DNA of 64,000 nucleotides from Herbaspirillum seropedicae. GTDB taxonomy: Bacteria > Pseudomonadota > Gammaproteobacteria > Burkholderiales > Burkholderiaceae_D. The stretch spans positions 2,581,704 to 2,645,703 of the forward strand of contig NZ_CP011930.1 in assembly GCF_001040945.1 (NCBI RefSeq), in the 5' to 3' direction. This document shows positions 36,036 through 45,165 of the stretch, one piece after another. The stretch's first letter is position 1, and each line of letters opens with the position of its first letter. The notes below the pieces were generated by a model. The model saw nothing but the letters and a program-made list of their open reading frames with translations, searched no databases and was not told where the DNA came from. Made by a program: the position numbers and the translations under genes.

Positions 36036-36956
36036 TTATTGCTGATGAGTAACGCCCGTTTCCCGGGCGGTGGCGGCCGATCCGTTGAGCAGGCGCTCCA
36101 CCAGTCCGCCGTAATGGTGCTGAGGTGTGGTGATGGCATAGAAGTTCTCGACCAGTTCGGTGGTCTGGCCCACCGTCACCAGGACCCCGTTGCGCAGCTC
36201 ATCCTGCACCACCACTTCGGGCAGCACGCTGAGCCAGCCGCTGTCGCGCGCAATCAGACGCAGCATGGCCATGTCATCGACTTCGGCGCGCAGCCGCGGG
36301 CGCACATCGGCCGATACGCACAGCGCGTCAAAGCGCATGCGCAGCGCATGACGCGGGCCGGGCAGGGCCATGTCGATGCCTTCCAGGTCTTCCGGAATGC
36401 GCAGGCTGCCGGCTTCCCAGCGATGCGCCGGGCCCACCACCGAGACCGCCTGGCTGCCCAGGAAGCGGCAGTGCAGGGGACGATCAGGATCAGCCGGGAC
36501 GGTTTCGTTGGCCAGCACCACATCCAGCTGGTGCTGCACCAGCCGCTCCAGCAAGCCCTCCAGTTGGCCCGACTCCAGCGTGAGCGCCACGCTCGGATCG
36601 GACAGCATGGGCCGCAACCAGTTTTCCTGATAGTTACGCGAGAGTGTGGCCACACTGCCCACCCGCAAGCGCGTCACGCCCGCCGAGCGGCCCTCCAGGC
36701 GGCCCAGCATTTCCTGGCTGAGTCCAAAGATGTTGTCGGCATAGGTGAACACCAGTTGCCCCGTGTCGCTGAGGCTGAGCCGACGGCCTTCGCGGATGAA
36801 TAGATCTTCACCTAGATGTTTCTCCAGCTGACGAATCTGAGCGGATACCGCCGATTGCGAGGTATGCAATTCCTCCGCCGCCCGGGTCAAATGGCCGAGC
36901 TTGGCCACGCGCCAGAAATAACGAAGATGGTGGAAATTGAGCTGTTCTAGGCGCAT
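36036..36956 (-). CDS. LysR-family regulator divergent from dabB-dabA
   Basis: This 306-residue protein has the LysR helix-turn-helix (FHHLRYFWRVAKLGHLTRAA, TSQSAVSAQIRQLEKHLG) and a substrate-binding effector domain (TRLRVGSVATLSRNYQENWL). The opening LNFHHLRYFW resembles the NhaR/CbbR-like branch. It is transcribed away from the inorganic-carbon transporter genes and probably regulates them. The 66-base shared upstream region contains two inverted repeats. Confidence 0.88.
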   Translation of the reverse strand: MRLEQLNFHHLRYFWRVAKLGHLTRAAEELHTSQSAVSAQIRQLEKHLGEDLFIREGRRLSLSDTGQLVFTYADNIFGLSQEMLGRLEGRSAGVTRLRVGSVATLSRNYQENWLRPMLSDPSVALTLESGQLEGLLERLVQHQLDVVLANETVPADPDRPLHCRFLGSQAVSVVGPAHRWEAGSLRIPEDLEGIDMALPGPRHALRMRFDALCVSADVRPRLRAEVDDMAMLRLIARDSGWLSVLPEVVVQDELRNGVLVTVGQTTELVENFYAITTPQHHYGGLVERLLNGSAATARETGVTHQQ

Positions 36957-36963
36957 CGTTCTG

Positions 36964-37004
36964 ATTTATCAATGAATATGTTCTGATAAATGTAATTTAC
37001 AGAA
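36964..37004. promoter_or_regulatory. LysR-type binding region between the regulator and dabB
   Basis: ATTTATCA (36964-36971) and TGATAAAT (36984-36991) form an inverted repeat with a 12-base spacer. TTCTG (36981-36985) and CAGAA (37000-37004) form a second, overlapping one. The short AT-rich region must hold both divergent promoters, so these are good candidates for the LysR recognition and activation sites. Confidence 0.55.
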
Positions 37005-37064
37005 CGATCGCGCGCAAGCATCATGCGGCCATCCAACCACACGCTGTTCTCTGGCGCTTACATC

Positions 37065-38633
37065 ATGTTCACGCTTTCCCACTTGACTTCGCTGCTTCCC
37101 TGGGCGCCACCGGCGGCCATGTTCGTCACGGCGCTGGCGCTGATGCTGGCGCGTCCCACGCCCCAGGGGCTGTGGCGCCTGTTCCAGGCCACCTCCATGC
37201 TGGCCCTGACGCTGGCCGTGCTCTCACTGTGCCTGGCACGTGGCGCGACGCCCTGGCCGGGCGTCTTGCAGGTCTCGGTGATCGGGCTGGTGCTGGCCGT
37301 GCTGGTGCAAGGACTGGGCGCCGTCATCGGCGCGTTCTCGGCGCGCTATCTGCAAGGCGAGGGCGGCCAGCGCCAGTACGCCGTGGCGCTGGCGGCCGTG
37401 CTCACCGCCGTCCACCTGCTGCTGCTGGCTGACCACTGGCTGGTGCTCATCGCCGCCTGGGCGGCGGTCGGGCTGGCGCTGGAGCATCTGCTGTGCTTCT
37501 ACCCGGAGCGGCCTTTCGCCCGGCTGGCCGCCTACAAGAAGCGCATCGCCGACCGCCTGGCCGATCTGCTGTTGGGCGTCGCCGCGCTGCTGGCCTGGTC
37601 GGCCACGGGCAGCGGCAGCCTGTCGGCACTGTGGCAGCACCTGGCCGCGCATGGCATGTCTGCGGGCTTGCAGGTCAGCGCCTTGTGCGTGGTGCTGGCG
37701 GTGATCCTGCGCACCGCCTTGCTGCCGGTGCATGGCTGGCTGATCCAGGTGATGGAAGCGCCCACGCCGGTGTCGGCGCTGCTGCATGCGGGGGTGGTCA
37801 ACCTGGGCGGCTTCGTGCTGATCCGCTTTGCGCCGCTGTTGCAGCAGGCCATCCCGGCGCGCAGCGTGCTGCTGCTCATGGCCGTGGCCACGGTGCTCCT
37901 GGCCGGCATGGTGATGCTCACCCGCATCAGCATCAAGGTGCGGCTGGCCTGGTCAACGGTGGCGCAGATGGGCTTCATGCTGCTGGAATGCGCAGCCGGG
38001 CTCTACACCTTCGCCGCGCTGCACCTGATCGGACATTCGCTGTACAAGGCGCACGCCTTCCTCTCGGCCTCCTCGGTGGTGCGCGAGACCCGCTTGCAGG
38101 CCTTGCACGACAAGGCCCAGCCTTCGGCGGCCAGCGTCATCGTCGCCCCCCTGGCCAGCAGCGCCGTCGTGCTGGCCCTGCAGACGCTGCATGCACACAC
38201 CGGCTGGCCCTGGTGGTGGAGCGTCGTGCTGGGGCTGGCCTGGGCGCCGCTGCTTTGGCTGCCCCAGGCGAGCACCGTGTCGACTGCGATGCGGCTGCGC
38301 AGCTGGCTGCTGGGCCTGACCGGCGCCGCCGGCTTGACGGTGGCGGCCATGCTCCTGCACCTGCTGCCGCTGGGCCTGGATGACTTCGCCCAGCCACTCT
38401 TTGGCATGGCCACGCTGGCCGGGATGCTGGCCCTGTATGGCTGCGTGGCGCTGTTGCTGGTGCGCCCGCAGGCCATGACGGCCTGGCGTCGGCGCAGCTA
38501 TGCCGGCTTCTACCTGGACGAAGCCTATACCCGGCTGGCGCTGCAACTGTGGCCGGCACGCTGGGCGCCGCAGGCGCGCCGAGCGCCACACCGCGCCCCC
38601 CCGTCCACCCTGGCCAGCGATACCCAAGGCTGA
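37065..38633 (+). CDS. dabB: Inorganic carbon transporter membrane subunit DabB
   Basis: DabB is a proton-translocating membrane protein related to NADH dehydrogenase subunit L (Proton_antipo_M). With DabA it drives vectorial CO2 hydration and bicarbonate accumulation. The protein of about 522 residues has some thirteen hydrophobic helices and antiporter motifs such as LPVHGWLIQVMEAPTPVSAL and the HAGVVNLGGFVLIRF helix. An earlier in-frame ATG at 37023 adds 14 residues but lies very close to the operator region. dabA follows after 21 bases. Confidence 0.85.
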   Translation: MFTLSHLTSLLPWAPPAAMFVTALALMLARPTPQGLWRLFQATSMLALTLAVLSLCLARGATPWPGVLQVSVIGLVLAVLVQGLGAVIGAFSARYLQGEGGQRQYAVALAAVLTAVHLLLLADHWLVLIAAWAAVGLALEHLLCFYPERPFARLAAYKKRIADRLADLLLGVAALLAWSATGSGSLSALWQHLAAHGMSAGLQVSALCVVLAVILRTALLPVHGWLIQVMEAPTPVSALLHAGVVNLGGFVLIRFAPLLQQAIPARSVLLLMAVATVLLAGMVMLTRISIKVRLAWSTVAQMGFMLLECAAGLYTFAALHLIGHSLYKAHAFLSASSVVRETRLQALHDKAQPSAASVIVAPLASSAVVLALQTLHAHTGWPWWWSVVLGLAWAPLLWLPQASTVSTAMRLRSWLLGLTGAAGLTVAAMLLHLLPLGLDDFAQPLFGMATLAGMLALYGCVALLLVRPQAMTAWRRRSYAGFYLDEAYTRLALQLWPARWAPQARRAPHRAPPSTLASDTQG

Positions 38634-38654
38634 ACCCAATCTCAGGAGAGCAGC

Positions 38655-41171
38655 ATGAACGCCACCACCCAACACACCCAATCGGCCTTGGCCGCCACCC
38701 CTGACGCCGCCTGGGAGAGCGCACTGGATCAAGCCTGTGCGCAGGCCTGCGCGGCCATCGCACCGGCCTGGCCGCTGGATCGCGCTATCGCGGTCAACCC
38801 GCACTGGTCGCGCATCGGCATGCCCTTGCGCGAGGTCGCGGCGCGCATGGCGCTGCTGGGCGGCATCCAGGTGCTGCCAGCGCGCGCGCAATTGCGCCAG
38901 GCGTGGGCCGAGGGCCGCATCAGCGCGGCCGATCTGCACCTTGCGCTAGGCCGCTTGCCCGCGGCGCGCGCGGCAGGACTGGACGCTGCCCATTGTCAGG
39001 CCGTGCTGGCATCGGATAGCCGCCCAGCGCAGCTTCCTCTGCTCATCGATGTCCTCGACAACGATCCCCAGCGCCATACCCGGCTGTCCTGGCGCCAGGC
39101 CATCACGCACCAGGTCAGCCAGACCTGCGCCGCCTACTTCGACCGCCACCAGGCCGACTGGCAACCCGAGCGCGACAACGGCCTCTACGCCTTCTGGCGC
39201 GAGACGCTGGAGCACGACCACGGCATCGGCCTGTTGATGGGCCTGCCGCACATCGCCCATGGCATCCAGGCGCTACCGGCCTGTGCGCGCGAGGCCGAGC
39301 GCTGGGTCATGCAGCGGCTGGGGCTGCCCGCCGAGGTCTGGGCGGACTACCTGGAAGCGGTGCTGCTGACCGTCAATGGCTGGGCCTCGTGGTGCGCCTA
39401 CCTGGGCTGGCAGGCGCGCCTGCAGGGACAGGACGATCCGCACCTGCGCGAACTGCTGGCCATCCGCATGGCCTGGGGCGCCTTGCTGCTGGAGTGCAAG
39501 GACGACGACGCCGCCACCCAGGCCTTCAGCACCGTGCAGCAAGCCTGGGGCAGGGCGCGGGAACGCCTGCAGCAGGTCCGCGACGAACTGGTGGTGGATG
39601 AAGTCTGGCAACTGGCGCTGGAAGTCGGCTATCAGCGCCAGCTGGCGCAAGCCTTGTTGCAGGATCGCACTGCCGCTGGCGCAGCCATCGAGGTGCAGGC
39701 GGCGTTCTGCATCGACGTGCGCAGCGAGCCAATGCGGCGGGCGCTGGAGCGCCTCCATCCGGGCGTGCAGACGCTGGGCGTGGCCGGCTTCTTCGGCCTG
39801 CCGGTGGCCTATACGCCGCTGGGCACGCAGGCGGCGCGGCCGCAATTGCCGGGCCTGCTGGCCCCGGCCTATCAGGTGCAGGAACAGATCATTCCCGCCG
39901 CAGGCGCAGGGGCAGGGGCCGCGGACAGCACCGTGCTGGCCAGCGCCGCCGCCCGGGCGCGCCACCGGCAACTGGCCGGCAAGGCGCAGTGGCAGGGCAA
40001 TACGCGCTGGCCGGGCTCGGCCTTCTCCTTTGTGGAAGTGGCCGGGGTGAGCGCGCTGGGCGGCTTGTGGAACTGGCTGCGGCCGGGTCGCGGCGCACGC
40101 GCGCGCGATGACCTGGCCGGCTTGCCCACGCGCTACCGCGCGCTGTGCCGCCCGCAACTGAGCGGCGTGAGCGAGGCCGACAAGGTGGCGCTGGCCGCCC
40201 GCATCCTGCACGCCATGGGACTGGACCGCGCCGTCGCGCCGCTGGTGCTGCTGGTGGGACATGGCAGCCAGTCCGCCAACAACGCCCACGCCGCCGCCCT
40301 GGATTGCGGCGCCTGCTGCGGCCAGACCGGCGAAGTCAATGCGCGCACCCTGGCGCAGTTGCTCAACGAGCACAGCGTGCGTCGCGGCCTGCTGGCGCAG
40401 GGCGTCGACTTGCCCGAGGAGACCGCTTTCCTGGCCCTGCTGCACAACACCACCACCGATGAAGTGGAGGCCTTCGACCTGGACCTGCTGCCCGCCCCAG
40501 CGCAGCAGCGCTGGGCCGCCATGCGCGAGGTCTTTGCCCGCGCCGGCGAGCAGGTGCGGCGCGAACGCGCAGCACGACTGGGACTGGACGGCGAGCAACC
40601 CGCAGCGCGGCTGCTGCAGGCCCTGCGCCGTCGCGCCAACGACGGCGCCCAGACGCGGCCGGAATGGGGTCTCACCGGCAACGCAGCCTTCCTCATCGCC
40701 CCGCGTGCGCGCAGCCGCGGCATCGACCTGGGCGGGCGCTGCTTCCTGCATGACTATGACCCTACCGAGGATGGCGAGGGCGCGCTGCTGGAGCAACTGA
40801 TGACTGCGCCCATGCTGGTGACGCACTGGATCAACTGGCAGTACCACGCCTCCACCAGCGACCCGCAACGGCTGGGCAGCGGCAACAAGCTGCTGCACAA
40901 CGTCGTTGGCGGCGCCATCGGCGTGTTCGAAGGCAACGGCGGCGACCTGCGCATCGGCCTGGCGCGCCAGTCCCTGCATGACGGCCAGCGCTGGCTGCAC
41001 GAGCCGCTGCGGTTGACGGTGGTGATCGACGCCCCCGAGGCCGCCATCGAACGCGTCATCGCCGCGCACGCCGTGGTGCGGCAGTTGCTGGAGAATGGCT
41101 GGTTGCATCTGTGGCGCTTTGGCGAGGCTGGCTTGCTGGAGCGCGGGGAGCAGGGCTGGGTGGCGGTGTGA
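38655..41171 (+). CDS. dabA: Inorganic carbon transporter carbonic anhydrase-like subunit DabA
   Basis: This 838-residue DUF2309 protein is the cytoplasmic zinc-binding partner of DabB. The metal site and catalytic Asp known from Halothiobacillus DabA are preserved: C352 and D354 in FCIDVRSE, H536 in GHGSQSANN, and C551 in DCGACCG. The 15-residue His-Cys spacing is kept. An AGGAG site precedes the ATG. With dabB and the LysR gene it forms a compact DAB module. No carboxysome or Rubisco genes are nearby, so it probably supplies bicarbonate for anaplerotic carboxylation. Confidence 0.92.
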   Translation: MNATTQHTQSALAATPDAAWESALDQACAQACAAIAPAWPLDRAIAVNPHWSRIGMPLREVAARMALLGGIQVLPARAQLRQAWAEGRISAADLHLALGRLPAARAAGLDAAHCQAVLASDSRPAQLPLLIDVLDNDPQRHTRLSWRQAITHQVSQTCAAYFDRHQADWQPERDNGLYAFWRETLEHDHGIGLLMGLPHIAHGIQALPACAREAERWVMQRLGLPAEVWADYLEAVLLTVNGWASWCAYLGWQARLQGQDDPHLRELLAIRMAWGALLLECKDDDAATQAFSTVQQAWGRARERLQQVRDELVVDEVWQLALEVGYQRQLAQALLQDRTAAGAAIEVQAAFCIDVRSEPMRRALERLHPGVQTLGVAGFFGLPVAYTPLGTQAARPQLPGLLAPAYQVQEQIIPAAGAGAGAADSTVLASAAARARHRQLAGKAQWQGNTRWPGSAFSFVEVAGVSALGGLWNWLRPGRGARARDDLAGLPTRYRALCRPQLSGVSEADKVALAARILHAMGLDRAVAPLVLLVGHGSQSANNAHAAALDCGACCGQTGEVNARTLAQLLNEHSVRRGLLAQGVDLPEETAFLALLHNTTTDEVEAFDLDLLPAPAQQRWAAMREVFARAGEQVRRERAARLGLDGEQPAARLLQALRRRANDGAQTRPEWGLTGNAAFLIAPRARSRGIDLGGRCFLHDYDPTEDGEGALLEQLMTAPMLVTHWINWQYHASTSDPQRLGSGNKLLHNVVGGAIGVFEGNGGDLRIGLARQSLHDGQRWLHEPLRLTVVIDAPEAAIERVIAAHAVVRQLLENGWLHLWRFGEAGLLERGEQGWVAV

Positions 41172-41197
41172 GGGCCAAAAGGCGCGCCAGGCCATCG

Positions 41198-41242
41198 TGA
41201 ACAGGCCCTAAGCGCGGCCGGTCGCCAGGACGACCGGGCCGC
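41198..41242. repeat. Short relic of the palindromic element end, followed by a GC hairpin
   Basis: GTGAACAGGCCCT at 41198-41210 is identical to one end of the 268-bp element upstream of rbsB. It is followed by a hairpin with GCGGCC-GGTCG (41214-41224) and a near-perfect complement ending at 41242. The hairpin lies between the convergent dabA and CMD-family genes and could act as a weak terminator, although there is no T-run. Confidence 0.4.
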
Positions 41243-41259
41243 CAACTACGGCGCCGCGC

Positions 41260-41880
41260 TTATTCCGGGAACCGCACCAGCCGCTTGGCGTCCTTGGGCG
41301 CCTGGTACTGCGCCGCATTCATCTGCATGGCCAGCAGCGTGTAGTAGGAATTGACCCCGGTCAGGTCCACCACGCCTTTCTTGCCGAAGCGCTTTTCCGC
41401 CCGGGCGAAGGTCTGGTCCGAGACCCGCTTGTTGCGGTGCAGTTCGATCGAAAAATCATAGACGATCGTTTCCTCCTCACTCATCCCCTCCGGACGGCGG
41501 CCATCGGCGATGGCTGCCGCAATCTCCGGCTTGATCCCGGCCTTGATGGCGATGGGATAGTGCACATACCACTCGTAATCCTGGGTCCACTCGCGGGCGG
41601 TGATGAGGATCACCAGTTCGCTCAAGGTGTTGCCGATCGCCGAGTGATAGCGCAGGTAATCGCCCATGGCGCGTGCCTGCGTCATGACCTGGGGACTATG
41701 CATCAGCGGCTCGAAGGGGCCGAATACCGGCACCTTGCGCGCAGCCAGGAATTCATCGGCGGCCTGTTTCTGTTCCGGCGTGTACTGCTCCGGCGGGATG
41801 ACCGGCAGGCGGTCAGCGGCTTGGGCCAGCGAGCCGGCCAGTAAGGTGGATGCAATGGTCATGGTCAGGGCCTTGTTCAT
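41260..41880 (-). CDS. Exported carboxymuconolactone decarboxylase (AhpD-like) family protein
   Basis: This 206-residue protein has a signal peptide (cleavage after AQAA) and a CMD/AhpD-like fold: LVILITAREWTQDYEWYVHYPIAIKAG carries the usual helix, here as EWTQDYEW rather than the CxxC redox pair. EEETIVYDFSIELHRNKRVSD and FGKKGVVDLTGVNSYYTLLAM follow. Because the cysteines are absent, peroxiredoxin-partner activity is unlikely. The function is unknown, and periplasmic location is unusual for the family. Confidence 0.78.
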   Translation of the reverse strand: MNKALTMTIASTLLAGSLAQAADRLPVIPPEQYTPEQKQAADEFLAARKVPVFGPFEPLMHSPQVMTQARAMGDYLRYHSAIGNTLSELVILITAREWTQDYEWYVHYPIAIKAGIKPEIAAAIADGRRPEGMSEEETIVYDFSIELHRNKRVSDQTFARAEKRFGKKGVVDLTGVNSYYTLLAMQMNAAQYQAPKDAKRLVRFPE

Positions 41881-42216
41881 GGGGTTCTTGTCTCCTGGAT
41901 TATTGGTCTATTGGTGGGGTTGTTGCCTGGTCGGCCTGTGCTCGCTGGTCCGCCTGGATGACCGGACGCCAGCACATCCCCCCGCCTGGCGCGGCAGGGC
42001 AAGTCAGGATAGTGCAGGATGAGCTGGCCGTGTTGTTGGCGTCGCACAGCGTGGCGATATGGCTGCCCGAGCTTCATGAGAAAAGCGGATATCGAAGCAT
42101 GTTTTACTTTGTGGCTCTGCGTGACGGTCTCGCCCACAATCGGGGCTTGGCGGCAGCGACGCAGCATGTGTCTGCCGGACCGCTTCCTCTTTCCCCTTCT
42201 CGTCACGGAGTGTTGC
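41881..42216. other. Intergenic region upstream of metQ
   Basis: This stretch of about 336 bases separates divergent genes. It contains a duplicated TATTGGT tract near 41900. Several open frames cross it on both strands, but none has a ribosome site or protein-like composition. I see no recognisable riboswitch or operator. Confidence 0.3.
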
Positions 42217-43023
42217 ATGAAGTTTTCCCATCTGGTGTTCTTGTCGTTGACCGTTCTGTCTCTGCAGGCCGCCCAGGCCGCTGACAAGCTGCGCATTGGC
42301 GTGGTGCCGGGCGCCTATGGCGACTCCGTCGCCGTGGCCGCCAAGGAGGCAAAGCGCCAGGGCATCGATGTGCAGGTGGTGGAATTCACCGACTGGACCA
42401 CGCCCAACGTGGCGCTCGACGCCGGCGACCTCGATCTGAACTACTTCCAGCACCAGCCCTTCCTCGACAACGCCATCCAGAAGAACGGCTACAAGCTGGC
42501 CAGCGCCGGCACCGGCATCCTCTCCAATGTCGGCCTGTATTCGCTCAAGTACAAGTCCCTGACTGCGCTGCCCCAGGGGGCCAAGGTCGGCATTGCCAAC
42601 GACCCGGTCAACCAGGGGCGGGCGCTGCTGTTGCTGCAGAATGTGGGCCTGATCAAGCTCAAGCCCAAGGTCGGCTACCTGGGCAGCATCGATGACATCA
42701 TCGACAACCCGCGCAAGCTCAGTTTCGTCGAAGTGGAAGGGCCGCAACTGGTGCGCATCACGCCCGATGTCGACCTGGCCCAGGGTTACCCGCACTTCAT
42801 CGTGGCCGCCAAGGCCTTCGATCCTTCTTCCGGACTGGCCTATTCCGGCATCGAGGACGCGCGCTTCGCCATCCAGTTCGTGACCCGGGCCAATCGCGTC
42901 AATGATCCGGTGGTGCAGAAGTTCATCCAGATCTACCAGAATTCGGCCGCCGTCAGGGCCGATATCGGTCGCGCCTTCAACCACGACAGCCGTCTCTATA
43001 CGCTGGCCTGGCTCAAGAAGTAA
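42217..43023 (+). CDS. metQ: MetQ/NlpA-family substrate-binding protein
   Basis: This 268-residue protein starts with an ordinary signal peptide (SLQAAQA) rather than a lipobox, then [22 protein letters not shown], the characteristic [25 protein letters not shown] and [16 protein letters not shown]. NlpA proteins bind methionine or related compounds for MetNI. CACGGAG precedes the ATG. metN and metI follow in the same direction, making a complete importer. Methionine is the default substrate, but related sulfur ligands are possible. Confidence 0.9.
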   Translation: MKFSHLVFLSLTVLSLQAAQAADKLRIGVVPGAYGDSVAVAAKEAKRQGIDVQVVEFTDWTTPNVALDAGDLDLNYFQHQPFLDNAIQKNGYKLASAGTGILSNVGLYSLKYKSLTALPQGAKVGIANDPVNQGRALLLLQNVGLIKLKPKVGYLGSIDDIIDNPRKLSFVEVEGPQLVRITPDVDLAQGYPHFIVAAKAFDPSSGLAYSGIEDARFAIQFVTRANRVNDPVVQKFIQIYQNSAAVRADIGRAFNHDSRLYTLAWLKK

Positions 43024-43054
43024 GACCTCGCGCCCCCATCCTTCTGGAGACCGC

Positions 43055-44224
43055 ATGGAACTCTCGATCACCGCCCGCCAATCGCTGACTGCCCCCAGCC
43101 GCCCCGAGCACGTGCGTGAACCCACCGTGGCCCTGGCCACCCCCGCCCGCGGCGGCCCGCACGGCAAGGTGGCGCTGCGTGGCGTCGGCAAGACCTATGT
43201 GTCGGCAGCCGGCCCGGTGCAGGCGCTGCAGGATATCGACCTGGAGATCGCACCAGGCAGCATCTTCGGCATCATCGGCCGCAGCGGCGCGGGCAAGTCC
43301 AGCCTGCTGCGCACCATCAATCGCCTGGAACGGCCCACCAGTGGCCGCGTCGAGGTCGATGACGTGGACCTGGCCACGCTCGACGAGACGCAACTGGTGG
43401 CGCTGCGTCGTCGCATCGGCATGATCTTCCAGCATTTCAACCTGCTGGCGGCCAAGACTGTCTTCGACAACATCGCCTTGCCTCTGCGCGTGGCCGGTGT
43501 GCCGCGTGCGCAGATCACCCAGCGGGTGCATGAACTGCTGGCCCTGGTCGGCCTGCAAGACAAGGCCGACAGTTATCCGCGCCGGCTCTCCGGCGGTCAG
43601 AAGCAGCGCGTGGGCATTGCCCGCGCCTTGGCCAGCGGCCCCGAAATCCTGCTCTGCGACGAAGCGACGTCGGCGCTCGATCCCGAGACCACGCAGTCCA
43701 TCCTGCAACTGCTGCGCGATATCAATCGCAAGCTGGGCATCACCATCATCCTGATCACCCATGAGATGAGCGTCATCCGTGAGATCGCCGACCGCGTGCT
43801 GGTGCTGGAACAGGGCCGCGTGGCCGAGCTGGGCGAAGTCTGGCAAGTGTTCGGCAAGCCGCAACATGCCGCCACCCGGGCCTTGCTGGCGCCCCTGCAG
43901 CACGGCCTGCCGCAAGAGCTGCAGCAGGCGCTGCAGCCGCAGGCCCCGGCGGGGCGGCATGAACGGGTGCTGCAACTGGAATTCCATGGCGGCGACGGCC
44001 TCCAGCCAGACCTGCAGCGCATTGCCGCCGTGCTCGGTGGCAGGGTGCGGGTACTGCAGGCTGGCGTCGATCACATCCAGGGACATACCCATGGCCAGCT
44101 CGTGCTGGCGGTGGCCGATGCCCCGGCTTCCCATGACTGGCTGGCGCTGACCCAGGGCGCGCAGGCCATCGCCCATCACATCAAGGAGCTAGGTTATGTC
44201 GCTGACCCTGTCCATTCCCATTGA
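43055..44224 (+). CDS. metN: MetN-type ABC ATPase with C-terminal NIL domain
   Basis: This 389-residue ATPase has Walker [10 protein letters not shown], signature [15 protein letters not shown], Walker [15 protein letters not shown] and switch [12 protein letters not shown]. The C-terminal region (about residues 300-389) is the ACT-like NIL domain that lets methionine inhibit transport (trans-inhibition). An unusually long N-terminal leader of about 40 residues precedes the ATPase core. The ATG at 43055 has a GGAGA site. The 3' end overlaps metI by 29 bases. Confidence 0.92.
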   Translation: MELSITARQSLTAPSRPEHVREPTVALATPARGGPHGKVALRGVGKTYVSAAGPVQALQDIDLEIAPGSIFGIIGRSGAGKSSLLRTINRLERPTSGRVEVDDVDLATLDETQLVALRRRIGMIFQHFNLLAAKTVFDNIALPLRVAGVPRAQITQRVHELLALVGLQDKADSYPRRLSGGQKQRVGIARALASGPEILLCDEATSALDPETTQSILQLLRDINRKLGITIILITHEMSVIREIADRVLVLEQGRVAELGEVWQVFGKPQHAATRALLAPLQHGLPQELQQALQPQAPAGRHERVLQLEFHGGDGLQPDLQRIAAVLGGRVRVLQAGVDHIQGHTHGQLVLAVADAPASHDWLALTQGAQAIAHHIKELGYVADPVHSH

Positions 44225-44858
44225 GCGCTATGGCAATGCGCTGCTCGATACGCTGCAGATGGTCAGCGTGTCCGGGGCGCTGGCCTTGGTGGCGGGCGTA
44301 CCGCTGGCGGTCTTGCTGATCGTCTCGGCGCCGGGCGGTTTTCTCGACTGGCCGCGCCTGCATCGGGTGCTGGGCAGCGTGATCAACGGATTTCGCGCCA
44401 CCCCCTTCATCGTCCTGCTGGTGGCGCTGATTCCCTTGACCCGCCTGGTGGCCGGCACCACCATCGGCGTCTGGGCCGCCATCGTTCCGCTGGCCATCAG
44501 CGCCACGCCGTTCTTTGCCCGCATCGTCGAGGTCAGCCTGCGCGAAGTCGATCCCGGCCTGGTGGAAGCCGCCCAGGCGCTGGGTTGCCGCAAGTGGGAC
44601 ATCGTCTGGCATGTCTACCTGCCCGAAGCCTTGCCGGGCATCGTCGGCGGCTTCACCATCACCCTGGTGGCGCTGATCAGCTCATCGGCCATGGCGGGAG
44701 CGGTGGGGGCGGGCGGCTTGGGTGACCTGGCCATCCGCTATGGTTACCAGCGCTTTGATACCCAGGTGATGGTGATCGTGATTGCCATGCTGATCGTGCT
44801 GGTATCGCTGGTGCAAAGGACCGGCGACAGCTACGTGCGGCGTCTGCGTAACCGCTGA
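44196..44858 (+). CDS. metI: MetI-type ABC permease
   Basis: This 220-residue permease has five hydrophobic helices, [22 protein letters not shown], and the [20 protein letters not shown] coupling loop. [20 protein letters not shown] near the end is typical of MetI. AAGGAG lies upstream of the ATG, inside the end of metN. A strong terminator closes the operon at 44906-44943. Confidence 0.93.
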   Translation: MSLTLSIPIERYGNALLDTLQMVSVSGALALVAGVPLAVLLIVSAPGGFLDWPRLHRVLGSVINGFRATPFIVLLVALIPLTRLVAGTTIGVWAAIVPLAISATPFFARIVEVSLREVDPGLVEAAQALGCRKWDIVWHVYLPEALPGIVGGFTITLVALISSSAMAGAVGAGGLGDLAIRYGYQRFDTQVMVIVIAMLIVLVSLVQRTGDSYVRRLRNR

Positions 44859-44905
44859 TGGGCTTGATGAAGATGTAGATCCCTCGTCGAGCAAGATGAT
44901 CCAGG

Positions 44906-44943
44906 CCGGCCACATAGTCAGACTATGTGGCCGGTTTCTTTTT
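44906..44943 (+). terminator. Rho-independent terminator of metQNI
   Basis: CCGGCCACATAGTC (44906-44919) is perfectly complementary to GACTATGTGGCCGG (44921-44934), and TTTCTTTTT follows. The long stem and T-run make this one of the clearest terminators in the window. Confidence 0.9.
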
Positions 44944-45165
44944 GACAGCTGAGCTCCAGCAATGACGAAGGGAGGTCCGGAGGCGCCATCCTACAAGGGT
45001 ATGAGTTGCTGTCCGATGTCTGCGCAGCGCGGCTATTGCTAACTTGAATCAAGCTGGATGTTCGGATACTCCAAAGAACAAGAACCATCCGATCGCCGAC
45101 TTGATTGCAGATGGCGCGGGTATGCGCACTGACCTCACGCACTCACCTCAAAGAGAGAATAGGCA

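Noticed and set aside
41850..42216. Possible genes upstream of metQ on either strand
   Set aside because: The frames lack ribosome sites, have erratic composition and overlap the metQ start.
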